From: Hypsibius dujardini
Taxonomy: Eukaryota > Tardigrada > Eutardigrada > Parachela > Hypsibiidae
Length of the DNA: 64,000 nucleotides
Reading direction: 5' to 3'
NCBI GenBank assembly: GCA_001579985.1
Contig: LRSR01004839.1
Location: 1-64,000, forward strand
In this document: positions 32,922-43,399 of the stretch, piece by piece
Numbering within the stretch: the stretch's first letter is position 1
Layout: each line of letters opens with the position of its first letter
Program-made: the position numbers and the translations under genes
Notes under the pieces: generated by a model
Seen by the model: only the letters and a program-made list of their open reading frames with translations
What the model was told of the DNA's origin: nothing
The model's database searches: none

Positions 32922-35013
32922 CCTCTACCAGTCAGCCAGTGGAATGACGAAAAGTTTTAAAGTAGACAGTGACTTTTGAAATTAAAGCCAGAAAACGAAA
33001 GCTATTGAACTAAAGTAAGCCTCTTTTGAGTAACGTCCGTTTTATGGCCCAGTCCTCATTTGTTTGTGTATCTAGAGGTCATGTGAGATGGATACCTTAT
33101 CAAGTAAGCACTACCAATGTTGACAAAATGAACATAGAAAAACGCACGTTGGGATTATCATCAAGCAACAGACGGACCGCATAACTGTTCATTCTACGTA
33201 CACAAGACGTAGAAAAAGGCATTTAGAAACTGGACATTGGAGCAAGTGAGGTGGTGGTGCTGCATAGTGCGCCGAGCTGTACCGAGTGAGTATCGTACCA
33301 AAAAGGCTAAAGGATTAGCAGATGCGCAAATTCTCTGATCATTCCTGACTGTTGCACTCTGTACGCAGTCCTTAGTGTATTGTCTGTAGTTTACCGAGGG
33401 CACGACGGAAGTTTGAAAATATGATAGTTGGGATCATGGATTGTATTTGCCAAATACGAATCTGCGACGGCGGACACCAAACAACTTTTTCATAACCAAA
33501 CTATATGCGATTTACTAACCTATTAAAATCTGCACCACGATCGGACGACAAATAAAATTTTACTCTGATCATCCGCGCCGTCAGGCGTTAGTGTTGATTG
33601 GTAGGACAAACGTAGAACGACCATGATTAGGTGTGTCTTGGCCAAGGATGTGGTAGTGAAATATACTGGCACACGGGAAAGGGCGTGAATGGTTGGCGAG
33701 GTTGTTAAACACGGACTTTTGTGCACTAAAAATTACATTGACCGTGCAGCGCGACCCGAACAGCTACTAATACGAGACGTAAAGCATGACACCGCGGGAC
33801 CTTCACATGCAGCCGCGGAACGTTTTTAAAAATTTTACGCGGTGCGGAATGCCGCGGAAAGTCTCAAATCGCATTTTCGCGCGGAAGTTAAAGGAAACGT
33901 AAATAAACGAAAACGCGCGGCGCGGTGCGGAACGATTGCGCGAAAAGCGTGCAAAGAAATCAATCAATCTTCTGCGGATGTAACAGGACAACGCGTTATG
34001 CATATTACTCGTTCAAATATTATATATGGAGTCTTATTTGGGCGCTCTCCACACATACAGTGATCTAGGTCTCGCTTGTCTCAATCGAACGGGTCCATTT
34101 CCCAAGAATGGTAGGCGCTGTGTAGCACGGTGCGGAATAAATACTTCGCGGTGTGGGAAAAACTCGCAAATATGCTCGTGGAACGGTGCGGAATTTCCGC
34201 ACCTCACCGTGCCGCGCTGCGGAGCGGATGTCATGTTTCATACGAGAGAGCAGAGCCGCATTTATCCTACCAGAGGGAGCAACCCACGCAACCGCCCTTT
34301 TACGCTCAAGTGGCCACGTCCCAAAATATATATTTCTATGGTTTCTTCTCATCAACATATGAATTAAAAAAGCTAAATATTCGAAGGACTAAAGCAAAAA
34401 GTTGATCCTTCTGGTTGAAAAAAAATATGCGGAGATGACTTTTCGCCAGAAAAAACCACAACAAAAAAGTTTTTTATTATTTCTACGTCAATAAAACTTA
34501 TTTTCACCAACACTTTCGAATATAATCCGTGTAAAATTAAATTCTCTATTCAAAACAATCATATAAAAAAAATTTTGGGGCATGGCCTCCTGGGCTCAAA
34601 AAGGGCGGTGCTCCCCTGATAGGCTAAATACGGCTCTGCGAGAGAGTCAGCCGTTTGGTTTGCTCTTCTTTGGATTCGCCTGGTTATTCTATGATGATTA
34701 AAGTATACTTGCCTTCTCGCTAATATTTAGCATATTATACGGTGTTAGAGTTTGCTTCACCGCTAGATCACATACGAAATACTGGCACAATAAGCCCCAG
34801 TCCAAGAAGATTTGAACCGTATAGTGAGGGCGGCCTTCAGGGGGCCAAAGTATGAAAGGTCTTTGTTACAAAGTTACTGCATACTGAAATTTAGCTGCTA
34901 CGGAAATATCATACCGCGAGTAACACTCATTCATCCCTTAAGTAAAAATTAAGTATTAACGTACGAAGAAAGTCATCATCCACAGATAATCCGTAGGACG
35001 CCAAACTTCATGA
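32922..35013. other. Intergenic DNA between the two GH19 genes; CpG-rich patch
   Basis: No gene supported. From about 33780 to 34250 the DNA is CpG-rich with repeated ggtgcggaa and its inverse ttccgcacc, and long but unassignable frames on both strands. The rest is AT-rich. Confidence 0.4.
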
Positions 35014-36273
35014 CTAATTATAGCAACCATCTTCAGCATCGACCCCAGGCTCTCTCAAACCGAAGGCGCTGGAAACCTTCTTGTAGTACTCAAACCGCTG
35101 TTTTGCCCTTCCCACCAGGTTCTGATTAGTGCATTCCCTGCTGTTGATGGCTTTCGTAGTGACCCCGAATTTACCGTCCTGGATATCCTTTTTTCGCTTA
35201 GCAGTGTTCACGTTAGTAGTCCAGAACCAGAACGATACTTTCCAGGCAATATCATCGTTGTCGCTCGCCACTTTATCCGGCCTATTCAGCAGCACAGTGG
35301 CGTCTCCGAAGAGCGCTAACGACGCCGCACTGTAGTTGTAACAGTGCGTGATTTGAAGGTAACCGCGACCGTGGTAGCTTTGGCCAGCGGTTCCCGGATG
35401 CTTGCATCGCTTAACCAGTAGAGATGAAGCCTTGTGGTCAGCGTCGCAGCAGTTTTCGTAGCTCCTGCCTGCGCCCTTTCCGTATTCTTCTTTGGTCGTG
35501 AGGCCGGCGGATTCGTGGATAACTTGAGCGAGGAACATGGCAACCTCGCGTTTTGATGTCATGCTGCTTGCTTTCAGCTGTCGTCGAAAGCTATCGTATT
35601 GCTCAGTGGACGGGGACTTGAAGCTGTTCGATGTGACGGCAGCATTGAACTCATCCTGTGTGATGGAGATGTCCATGGTCGTAGTATCATGCGCTGAGTT
35701 CGTAGGCATATTTTGATTGTTCGTTTTTGGCGACTTGGACCGTCTCGCACTCGCATTCTTAATAGGGTTCCATTTCTTCTTCTTTATGGCTGTAACGGGA
35801 GCTTGAACTGTTGCGCGTATAAAGCCTTCCCCGCAATTTATTTCGAAAGCAGAGACCGCAATTCGCGCCACTTCTTCTAAGACTTCTGAAGTGTTGCTGA
35901 CTCGCTTGCTGTTTCCATCGTTTTCAATTGTATTGTCAGTGCTCACATTATCTCCCCGAAAACGTGGCTTAAGTTGACTTACATCTGTGATGACTTCTTT
36001 GAATTGGCTGAGACCCTCCGGAGTTCCCACCCAGCTATCGTAGACAGTGGCAATATTCTTTGAGGCCACTTGCTGAGCTCTGATACCTTCAGGTGATGCT
36101 TTCCACTCTTCGAATTCTTCTTCCGTCCTTTTAGGAAAACAGCCAATGATAGCTTCACAGATAGGCAGCAGCGGACGGAAGGGATTGAAGGCTCGCTGCA
36201 TTGTCGAAAATTGTGGGTCGAACGAACGACTTTGTTTAATTTGTTTGAAGGTCTTACTGGGCCTGAGAGCCAA
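35014..36273 (-). CDS. Intronless GH19 chitinase with a ~200-residue N-terminal extension
   Basis: 419 residues in one exon. The C-terminal half (from about residue 200, MDISITQDEFNAAV) is a GH19 domain: FLAQVIHESAGLTTKEEYGK with the catalytic Glu, SYENCCDADH, QSYHGRGYLQITHCYNY and FGVTTKAINSREC. It is the paralogue of the gene at 32196. The first 200 residues are unlike any domain I recognise. They hold a helical CEAIIGCFPKRTEEEFEEW stretch and a basic tract (KKKKWNP, RRSKSPK) that could act as a nuclear signal or a linker. There is no signal peptide, unusual for a chitinase that acts outside the cell. Confidence 0.85.
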   Translation of the reverse strand: MALRPSKTFKQIKQSRSFDPQFSTMQRAFNPFRPLLPICEAIIGCFPKRTEEEFEEWKASPEGIRAQQVASKNIATVYDSWVGTPEGLSQFKEVITDVSQLKPRFRGDNVSTDNTIENDGNSKRVSNTSEVLEEVARIAVSAFEINCGEGFIRATVQAPVTAIKKKKWNPIKNASARRSKSPKTNNQNMPTNSAHDTTTMDISITQDEFNAAVTSNSFKSPSTEQYDSFRRQLKASSMTSKREVAMFLAQVIHESAGLTTKEEYGKGAGRSYENCCDADHKASSLLVKRCKHPGTAGQSYHGRGYLQITHCYNYSAASLALFGDATVLLNRPDKVASDNDDIAWKVSFWFWTTNVNTAKRKKDIQDGKFGVTTKAINSRECTNQNLVGRAKQRFEYYKKVSSAFGLREPGVDAEDGCYN

Positions 36274-37189
36274 TGACTAGCAGCCAGTCTTTGGTCTTCT
36301 AAATAACCGGGGGAAAGCTTCCGATGCGCGTCAAGTATAAAAGCAATGTCTCTCGTCTCAAATGTAAAGTAAAATGGACTCGTGTCTATTCGGCACTTCG
36401 TATCAACCTAGTCGGAGGGTCATGCGACGTATTGAAGAGTCAACCAAGTTATTAACGTAAACACGCGATGGGCGATAACAGATATCGCGTCGAATTCGGG
36501 CGATATGGGTTCACAAATTCAAATGCCATAAACTGGCCAACGAACATAATGCAATATGTGTGTGTACTCGGAAAACACACAATGTAGCTAGTCTATTGTG
36601 GATTTAGCCGTGTACTCGTTTACAGCGCGCTTCGTATGTGTAAACAGGCATTCAGACAGCGCATGTGGCCGTCACTTAAGTCGCTTGCCGCCTCTCCATA
36701 GGAGAAAAGCGGTTTAAGTGCCTGGGAAGTTAGGCTGCTCTCATGTGGCTTATCTGACAGGCAGGTAGGTCGTCGCTCGTTCTTACAAAACTTGTCATTT
36801 ATGGAAAGGGCCGCACGAATATTAAACACGGTTAACACAGAGGAAAACGAGTCCACCACGAACGGATCAGAGCAAAATAGCACATGCATACTTAATTTTG
36901 TAACTAACTAAAAGTAGTTTACGAAAGTTGTTCCAAAAGTATTGCGCATAAATCGATGTCTTTTACCGAGCAAGGAATCTTCTCACCTTCTCATAAGCTT
37001 ATTATAGTACGATCATCGATCAACCGTTGAATCTCGCCAACCGTTTTCCTGCATGAACTGGCGTACACCTCTTCGATTATGCACTCCCTTTGAAAGTTCA
37101 ACAAAAATACCTCGAGCACATGAAAAAAATCCTAGAAATCAAAACATGTGGCGGAGAATACCAGCGGAGAATCGTACAATGTGTTGACG
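36274..37189. other. Intergenic stretch upstream of the GH19 gene
   Basis: No gene, RNA or clear repeat; ends where the MTO1 segmental duplication begins. Confidence 0.4.
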
Positions 37190-37366
37190 ATCACCCATTC
37201 CTGCCCGGCCGTTTATTGACTTCCTGATCTTCCTAAACGGGTAGAACAACTTCGTTCCACGATAACCGTTGACTGTTCTTTGTTTTAATTGCCAGTTTCT
37301 GCGTCAATATCACTTGAGGATCACGGTAATTCGGTTCTTCAGTACAGTAAATTTCCAATTAGTAGC

Positions 37367-37455
37367 CTAAGCCTAAGCCTAGTCTAAGTAGCCTAAGCCT
37401 AGTCCAAGTAGCCTAAGCCTAGTCTAAGTAGCCTAAGCCTAGTCTAAGTAGCCTA
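37367..37455. repeat. GCCTAA-type 20-bp tandem repeat (copy 2)
   Basis: Identical in form to the array at 11918-12006, in the 3' flank of MTO1 near the end of the duplicated block. Confidence 0.75.
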
Positions 37456-37569
37456 ACAAGCAATTCGTCTCAAAAACTCTCAATAAAATTTCCCGCTACA
37501 CACAGTCTTAACAATTTCACTGATCCGTTTTACCGGTACAAGCCAGGAGGCTGACACTATTATTATTAT

Positions 37570-40500
37570 TTACACAAACGCGACAGCTTCCGTAACATGA
37601 CGGGGCGTTTTTCTGACATAACGCAGTAAACGAACCAGCGCATCAGGTGTAATTCCTTCAATACGGCTGGCCGCGGCCAAGGTACTCGGTCGTGTGGACT
37701 TTAGCTTGCCCCGAATTTCATCCGACAGGTTTAAGTTGACGAGATCGTAATCCATGTCGTCAGGTAAGCCAAGGCTTTCGTCCTGCCGCATTTCGGAAAT
37801 CTCAAACCTTTGCTCCTTCACGATCGCGGAGTAGGTTGCCTGAATTTTGAGGCGATCCGCGAGCCAAGGCTGTTGAGCCAAGTCGTACAGTTCCGGCTGT
37901 TAGGGGAGAAGATCGTCCTTAAATAGGTTCCATGATGGCATTTACAGGCTCACAAACGACGAACAGGCAGACAACCGACCAGAGAGACAGGCAGCAGACA
38001 GTCCAACGGAGACAGAATCGTAAGAGGCAGGCAGACAACTGACCAGGCAGACAACTGACCAGACAGACAGACAACAGACAGTCCAACGGAAACAGAATCG
38101 TAAGAGGCAAGCAGACAACCGACCAGACAACCGACCAGACAACCGACCAGGCAGACAGGCAACAGGCAGTCTAACGGAGACAGAATCGTAAGAGGCAGAC
38201 AGACAATTGACCAGACAGACAACAGACAGTCCAATGGAAACAGAATCGTAAGAGGCAGGCAGACAACTGACCAGACAGACAGACAACGGACAGTCCAATG
38301 GAAACAGAATCGTAAGAGGCAGACAGACAACCAACCAGACAACCGGCCAGGCAGACAGGCAACAGGCAGTCTAACGGAGACAGAATCGTAAGAGGCAGAC
38401 AGACAACCAACCAGACAACCGGCCAGGCAGACAGGCAACAGACAGTCTAACGGAGACAGAATCGTAAGAGGCAAACAGACAACCAACCAGACAACCGACC
38501 AGACAGACAGGCAACAGACAGTCTAACGGAAACAGAGTCGTGAAAGGCAGGCAGATGAGAAATCAAAATTATCTGGCTCACGTACAATGTCTACCCGGAG
38601 AGCCGCTGTAAGCTGCTTGATGGACACGTCAGGGTGGTTAAGCACTTTATACGCAGTTTTTGCCTCCTCACTGGAAATACTGATGCTACCAGCGTGTAGC
38701 TTTTCTTTCCAGGCGGAACCGGTCAATTTTACGGATGATAGCAGCTCCGTCGCTCGTTCCAAGTCTGTCTTCATCTTCCGGAAACGATCCTGCCGCGCCT
38801 GGCCAACACACCCAACGGTCACGCCCTTTTCCGTTAGTCGCAGGTCTGCAAATAGAGAAAATAACAGAGAAATTAGCAAAGTAAACTGATGAAAAGCCGG
38901 AAATTACGGCGCATCAACAAGGAAACTCCAGCTCACACACCCAGCCGAGACGGTGATCGACAGCACACGAATTGGAGTTTGAGTGTGTCAATCAGAAAAA
39001 CTACAGTTTACTACACAGCAAATGTCGCCCACACACACATACACACACGTAAACACAATCATAGTCAACATTTGCACATCAGGTAAGGCTCACGGAATTA
39101 CAGGCGAGGCAGTATCCCGCCATGGTGGTCCTCAGTTAGCAGGTCGCTCGAGGTGTCCTCGGGAAAGTCAATACAAACACAAACAGTACATCGCGAAAAA
39201 TAAACCCCGAATTACAGAAGCTGGTACTCCGGTCAATTGCGTGTAGGTTCACAAGCTACATTGATGGACGGTCAGATGAACCAACGAGAATTCGCTTAGT
39301 TCTCTTCTCACCGCACCTGCATTATCAGGCCGCAAAGTCAGTCGATATTCGGCACGAGCAGTAAACATCCTGTAGGGTTCGCTGGCTCCGTTAGTAATCA
39401 AATCATCAATCAGGACGCCAATGTAACCTTCCGTTCGATTGATGGTGATCGGTGGCTTAGAAAGGGCTTTGGCGGCTCCGTTTATCCCGGCAACGATTCC
39501 CTGTGCCGCTGCTTCTTCGTAACCTATTGACCAGACAAATCGAGGTACAGTCAACGAGAAGATTGAGTACACTGGAGAGTCCGGGGAATGGGCAAAAGAG
39601 GCGGGGCAGGGGGTGGTTTTCAAACAATCCAACAATCAACCACCTGACCTGCAGCGCCACCTGTAGCGGTTGCTTTCTTCCTGCTTTGTTCCATTTTCAA
39701 ACATGCCACCCCCTGCTCCGCCCCCTTTTGCCCATACCCCGGACCCTTCAGTGTACTCGATCTTTTCATTGATTGTAGACCTAGGTTCCGTACATGGAGT
39801 TAATTTTAATGGGTTTACCAGTAGTGCCGTTGATCTGACCGGCGAAGAAGAGATTCGGCATGCGACGGGTCTCCAGCGTCGGCTTCAGTTCTCTCGGATC
39901 GATGAAGTCGTAGAAGACTCCGTATCCCGAACGGAAGATTTCGACATTCTCCAAGCCCGGAACAAGTCGAAGCAACTTCATCTGATATTCCACAGGCATG
40001 GTCATGGACAAACCGTTAGGGTAGATGACGTCAGAGTCGAAGCCTTCCGGTTCCAGCCAGACACGATGAGCGAGGTGGCCAAAGCGTAGGGACTTGGATT
40101 CAAGGGAAGGACAGAACCTGCCTTAACAAAATCTGTTAAACTCCACCTCATTTCAACGCAAAAATGCTATTTTGCAGGTAAAGATGAACGCTCAAACAGG
40201 AATACACACCTCAATCAAGCAATAAATCAATCCATCATGTGACTGATTGGACGTAACATTTTTCCACATTTACTCCAATCAAGCAATCAGCAAATCGACT
40301 GATTGAATCAGATTTTGTGTTTCAAGTTGGTGTGCGGTAAACACGTGGCAAAACCTTGCGCTAACCGATTCAAGCCATTACACTCGTTCGACGTATGGCT
40401 GTTGTACACAACCCCGAGTTCAAGTGCTTGATTCGGTCAGCGCAAGGTTTTTTCCACGTGTGTATTAATGAAAATACACACCTTGGGCCCGTCAGTTCCT

Positions 40501-42648
40501 CTTTGACATGCCGATTCAAATGTAACGTATCCTTCACAATCTTCACCACTTCCTTCCCCTGAATGGAGGACAAGTGGCACGGCATCTGTTCTTCCGCTTT
40601 TAGCCAGGGCCGTTCGTTCATAAAAGAAAACGCGAGCGGTGGATCGTCTCCCGGCCAGACGGAAGTTTTGGTGAAATCGATGGTCCGCTTGTCGAGTCTC
40701 GGTGGCGTCCCTGTTCGCAGTCTTCCCATAGCGAATCCCGCTCGCTCGATGGTTTCCGCCAACGCCACCGCCGGGCCGTCGCCTATCCGGCCAGCCGGTG
40801 TTATTTGCAAACCGATATTAATCTCAGCTCGAAGGAAAGTCCCAGCCGTTAACACAACGGATTTGGAGTGGTATGTGGTCCCGTCGGAGGTCACGACACC
40901 ACCACAAACGGTAGCAGGATTATCCGTACTGCCAGGCTTGGTCAAGAGGTCGTCCACGGCTGCGGCACGGACGGTCAGGTTGGGGTAGGAGAAAATTTCT
41001 TTTTGGAGATTCTGCTTGTACAATTTCCTGCAACCAACCAAAATTTATCATTGTTCACCGCTAAAGGGAATACGGTGGGAAGTGTCCGACGGTCTCATGA
41101 AGAAAAAAACAACCAGAATTCGTCAAACTTGGCGAGTGAGTCCAGGAAAAGCCTTTAAAAGTGTTCGAATTCAGACAAAATACAAAATAAGGCTAAGTTC
41201 ACTCAATTTTATTTATAAAAAGTATTTTATTTATAAATGAAAAGCTAAATAAAGTTCACTGAAATTAATTCAAAATTCAAAACGAGAAGCTAAAATGTTA
41301 ATATACCAATATTTAAAAATTAGCGTTGTTTAAAAAATCTTTGAATTTAAAAAAGTACATATGAAATAAATTTAAATAAATGTAATGAAAAAATTTTAAA
41401 AGAGAAATTTTTCGTTAACTGATATTTTCGCATTCGAAAAAATTAAAATACCCTAAAATTTAAAGTAAATCATAAATAAACAAATAAAATTTATATCATT
41501 TCAAAATCCAATTTTCCCGCCATACAAAGTATCATTTAGATTTACATTAGCCAACGCTACGGGTTAGCTCATTCCTATCTTGTAAAGCCCAAAACAACTC
41601 AATCAATCAATTGAGCAAGCATCTACACTGCACACAATCAATCAATCAATTGAGCAAGCAACTACGCTGCACACAATCAATCAATCAATTACGCAACTAC
41701 ACAGCCCACGGTCAATCAATCGATCAATCGATCAAGCAACTAACTGCAAACACCGAAATGCCTTCCTCACCGATCAATCTGCGCCCGGTATCCCCAAACG
41801 GCAGGTCCCTTTCCCCGATTCAAAACCTTATACTGAACTCCTGACACATCGCATATCCGTCCACACACACCATCCAGCGCGTCGATTTCCTTCATCAAAT
41901 GGCCCTTTCCGATGCCTCCGAAACTCGGGTTACAGGACATCTCTCCAATCGTCTCCAATTTATGTGTTAATAATAACGTTCTGCACCCCATGCGACTAGA
42001 GGCACATGCTGCTTCCGTTCCGGCATGCCCACCGCCGATGACAATGACATCAAAGTGCTCGCCCACTGAAAGAAAAACACATTTTTTGGTGGATTAAACC
42101 TTGCGTCAGTCTATCTTGGCGACTCGAACCCACCGGAGGATCGATCGATTGATTGATTGAAAGAACGGAGACTTGAAATCTTATTCTAAATTCCGTTATG
42201 TGGCAAAAATCATGCACTAACCAAGACAAGCCATTTCACTCGGATTGTGTATACAGCCATGCATTTAACGTGTTAAGGGGCTTAATTCGATTAGTGCAAG
42301 GTTTTTGCCATGTGGGTATGCCCATCATCCAATCGATCAATTTAGTGGAGACTCTCCTCTAAAATGTCACTTCAAGCTGATCAATCAGCTGCTCACGGAT
42401 TGCAGTTTTGAATGACCAAACGTGTGTAATAATATTTCTTCACGCTGTGACTGTGACTGTTATCGCGTTCCTAGGCTATTAGAAGTTAGATTATAAGGGC
42501 AATAATATTAACAGGGCTCACCGGGAGAAGAGATACTCGTCGAAGCAAATAATCTCAACGTCCTCAACGTATACCAGACACGCACCGGCGTTCCCCTTGT
42601 CCAAGACTTTTTGGGACTGTGTAGCTCTCGAACACAATGACGGAGCAT
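37570..42648 (-). CDS. mto1: MTO1, mitochondrial tRNA 5-taurinomethyluridine/cmnm5U34 synthase subunit (GidA/MnmG family), seven exons
   Basis: Exons: 42648-42522, 42065-41771, 41027-40482, 40117-39819, 39523-39317, 38845-38586 and 37896-37570; all phases fit, 686 residues. MTO1 with GTPBP3 modifies U34 of several mitochondrial tRNAs using FAD and folate. Exon 1 codes an Arg-rich presequence without acids after residue 9 ([12 protein letters not shown]...), as expected for a matrix protein. Exon 2 starts [20 protein letters not shown], the FAD-binding Rossmann motif (GGGHAG, 53-58), followed by [13 protein letters not shown]. Later family blocks: [61 protein letters not shown] and [22 protein letters not shown]. 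The helical C-terminal domain that contacts MnmE is present. A 3' part of this gene is duplicated at 12121-15198. Confidence 0.95.
37950..38554. repeat. Intron minisatellite (long allele) in MTO1
   Basis: About nine copies of a 60-70-base unit, gacagaatcgtaagaggcag plus a variable set of gaccagacaacc blocks, in intron 6. The short allele is in the partial copy. Confidence 0.85.
40338..40465. mobile_element. CACGTGGCAAAA-family palindromic MITE (A2)
   Basis: Same element as A1, carried along in the duplication. In MTO1 intron 3 its right end lies about 20 bases from the splice donor, which reads GTGTGTATT on the coding strand. Confidence 0.85.
41590..41752. repeat. CAAT-rich ~37-bp tandem repeat in MTO1 intron 2
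   Basis: Three to four copies of a unit like caatcaatcaattgagcaag with cactgcacaca. Confidence 0.7.
42194..42322. mobile_element. CACGTGGCAAAA-family palindromic MITE (A3)
   Basis: Diverged copy: atgtggcaaaaatcatgcac at the left and gtgcaaggtttttgccatgt at the right, in MTO1 intron 1. Confidence 0.7.
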
Positions 42649-42733
42649 GATGACTTCAATTCATTGGAAGGTACGGGATCGGGAAGGAAACATGCGAAAC
42701 AATAATAATAATTTACTATTTATATTATAAAAC

Positions 42734-43033
42734 ATGCACGTTCTGTCATTAGTCTTGATGTTCGCAATTGTTTGGACTACGCAATTCTTTGCCTTACCGA
42801 GCCGTTCTGTTGTCTACAACGAGCAGTCCGCTCCGTCATCCTCAGTCCGCTCCGCCATCCGCAGTCCGCACCGCCATCCGCAGTCCGCTCCGCCATCCGC
42901 AGTCCGCTCCGCCATCCGCAGTCCGCTCCGCCATCCGCAGTCCGCACCGCCATCCGCAGTCCGCACCGCCATCCGCTCCGCCATCCGCAGTCCGCTCCGC
43001 CATCCGCAGTCCGCTCCGCCAAATCACAAATGA
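42734..43033 (+). CDS. Possible small secreted repeat protein (hypothetical)
   Basis: 99-residue frame starting MHVLSLVLMFAIVWTTQFFA, which reads like a signal peptide, then running through a 19-bp minisatellite as repeats of SAPPSAVRSAIRSPLRHPQ-type sequence. An AT-rich block (tttatattataaaac) lies just upstream. There is no homology I recognise, and all three frames through the repeat are open, so coding is unproven. Confidence 0.25.
   Translation: MHVLSLVLMFAIVWTTQFFALPSRSVVYNEQSAPSSSVRSAIRSPHRHPQSAPPSAVRSAIRSPLRHPQSAPPSAVRTAIRSAIRSPLRHPQSAPPNHK
42834..43022. repeat. 19-bp GC-rich minisatellite
   Basis: About ten copies of cagtccgctccgccatccg with t/a alternation at one position and one partial unit. 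Period 19 is not a multiple of three, so a translation repeats every 57 bases. Confidence 0.9.
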
Positions 43034-43109
43034 AACTCTGTTATTGGCTTGCTTACAGGAAATTTAATTTTGACCACATTTCACAATTGATTCCTCAATT
43101 CACTGCACG

Positions 43110-43379
43110 TATCAAAATTTCGTCCGATGCCGCCCAGGCAACGCCTCACTGGAGTCGGAATGGTGGACTGCCACGTTTTTGAGTGCTTTTGTTGGACACT
43201 TGCCGAACCTCACGGAAATCAATCTGGTCAACTCGGTGTGGCCGTTTTTTCCAACATTTGGCCGGTGGAAACACATTCTTCATCCGGAACTCTTCCAGCT
43301 GAACTCACTGAACATGCCCGAAATTCGAATGGCTCTCCGCGATTTCTTCATGCAGTGCGCACCAATGCCGGTGCAAGGT
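43110..43379 (+). CDS. Candidate exon with LRR-like sequence (uncertain)
   Basis: One frame reads NASLESEWWTATFLSAFVGH, then LPNLTEINLVNSVWPFF and a MALRDFFMQC tail, with a possible donor at ccg|gtgcaagg (about 43370). The LPNLTEINL pattern resembles a leucine-rich repeat of F-box/LRR proteins. I could not connect it to other exons, so it may be a gene fragment. Confidence 0.3.
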
Positions 43380-43399
43380 GGACAGGGAGGAGCAGGTCT

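Larger units (their letters stand above)
37190..41135. repeat. Segmental duplication, copy 2 (within complete MTO1)
   Basis: Counterpart of 11741-15300. It spans the 3' flank and exons 7 to 3 of the complete gene, including the intronic MITE, and fades out in intron 2. Confidence 0.9.

Noticed and set aside
33780-34400. Overlapping frames on both strands in the CpG-rich patch
   Set aside because: Five or more mutually overlapping frames with no recognisable domain; high GC explains the lack of stops.
42110-42150. tRNA-like B-box (inverse of gggttcgagt) near 42128
   Set aside because: No A-box, acceptor stem or cloverleaf can be drawn around it.
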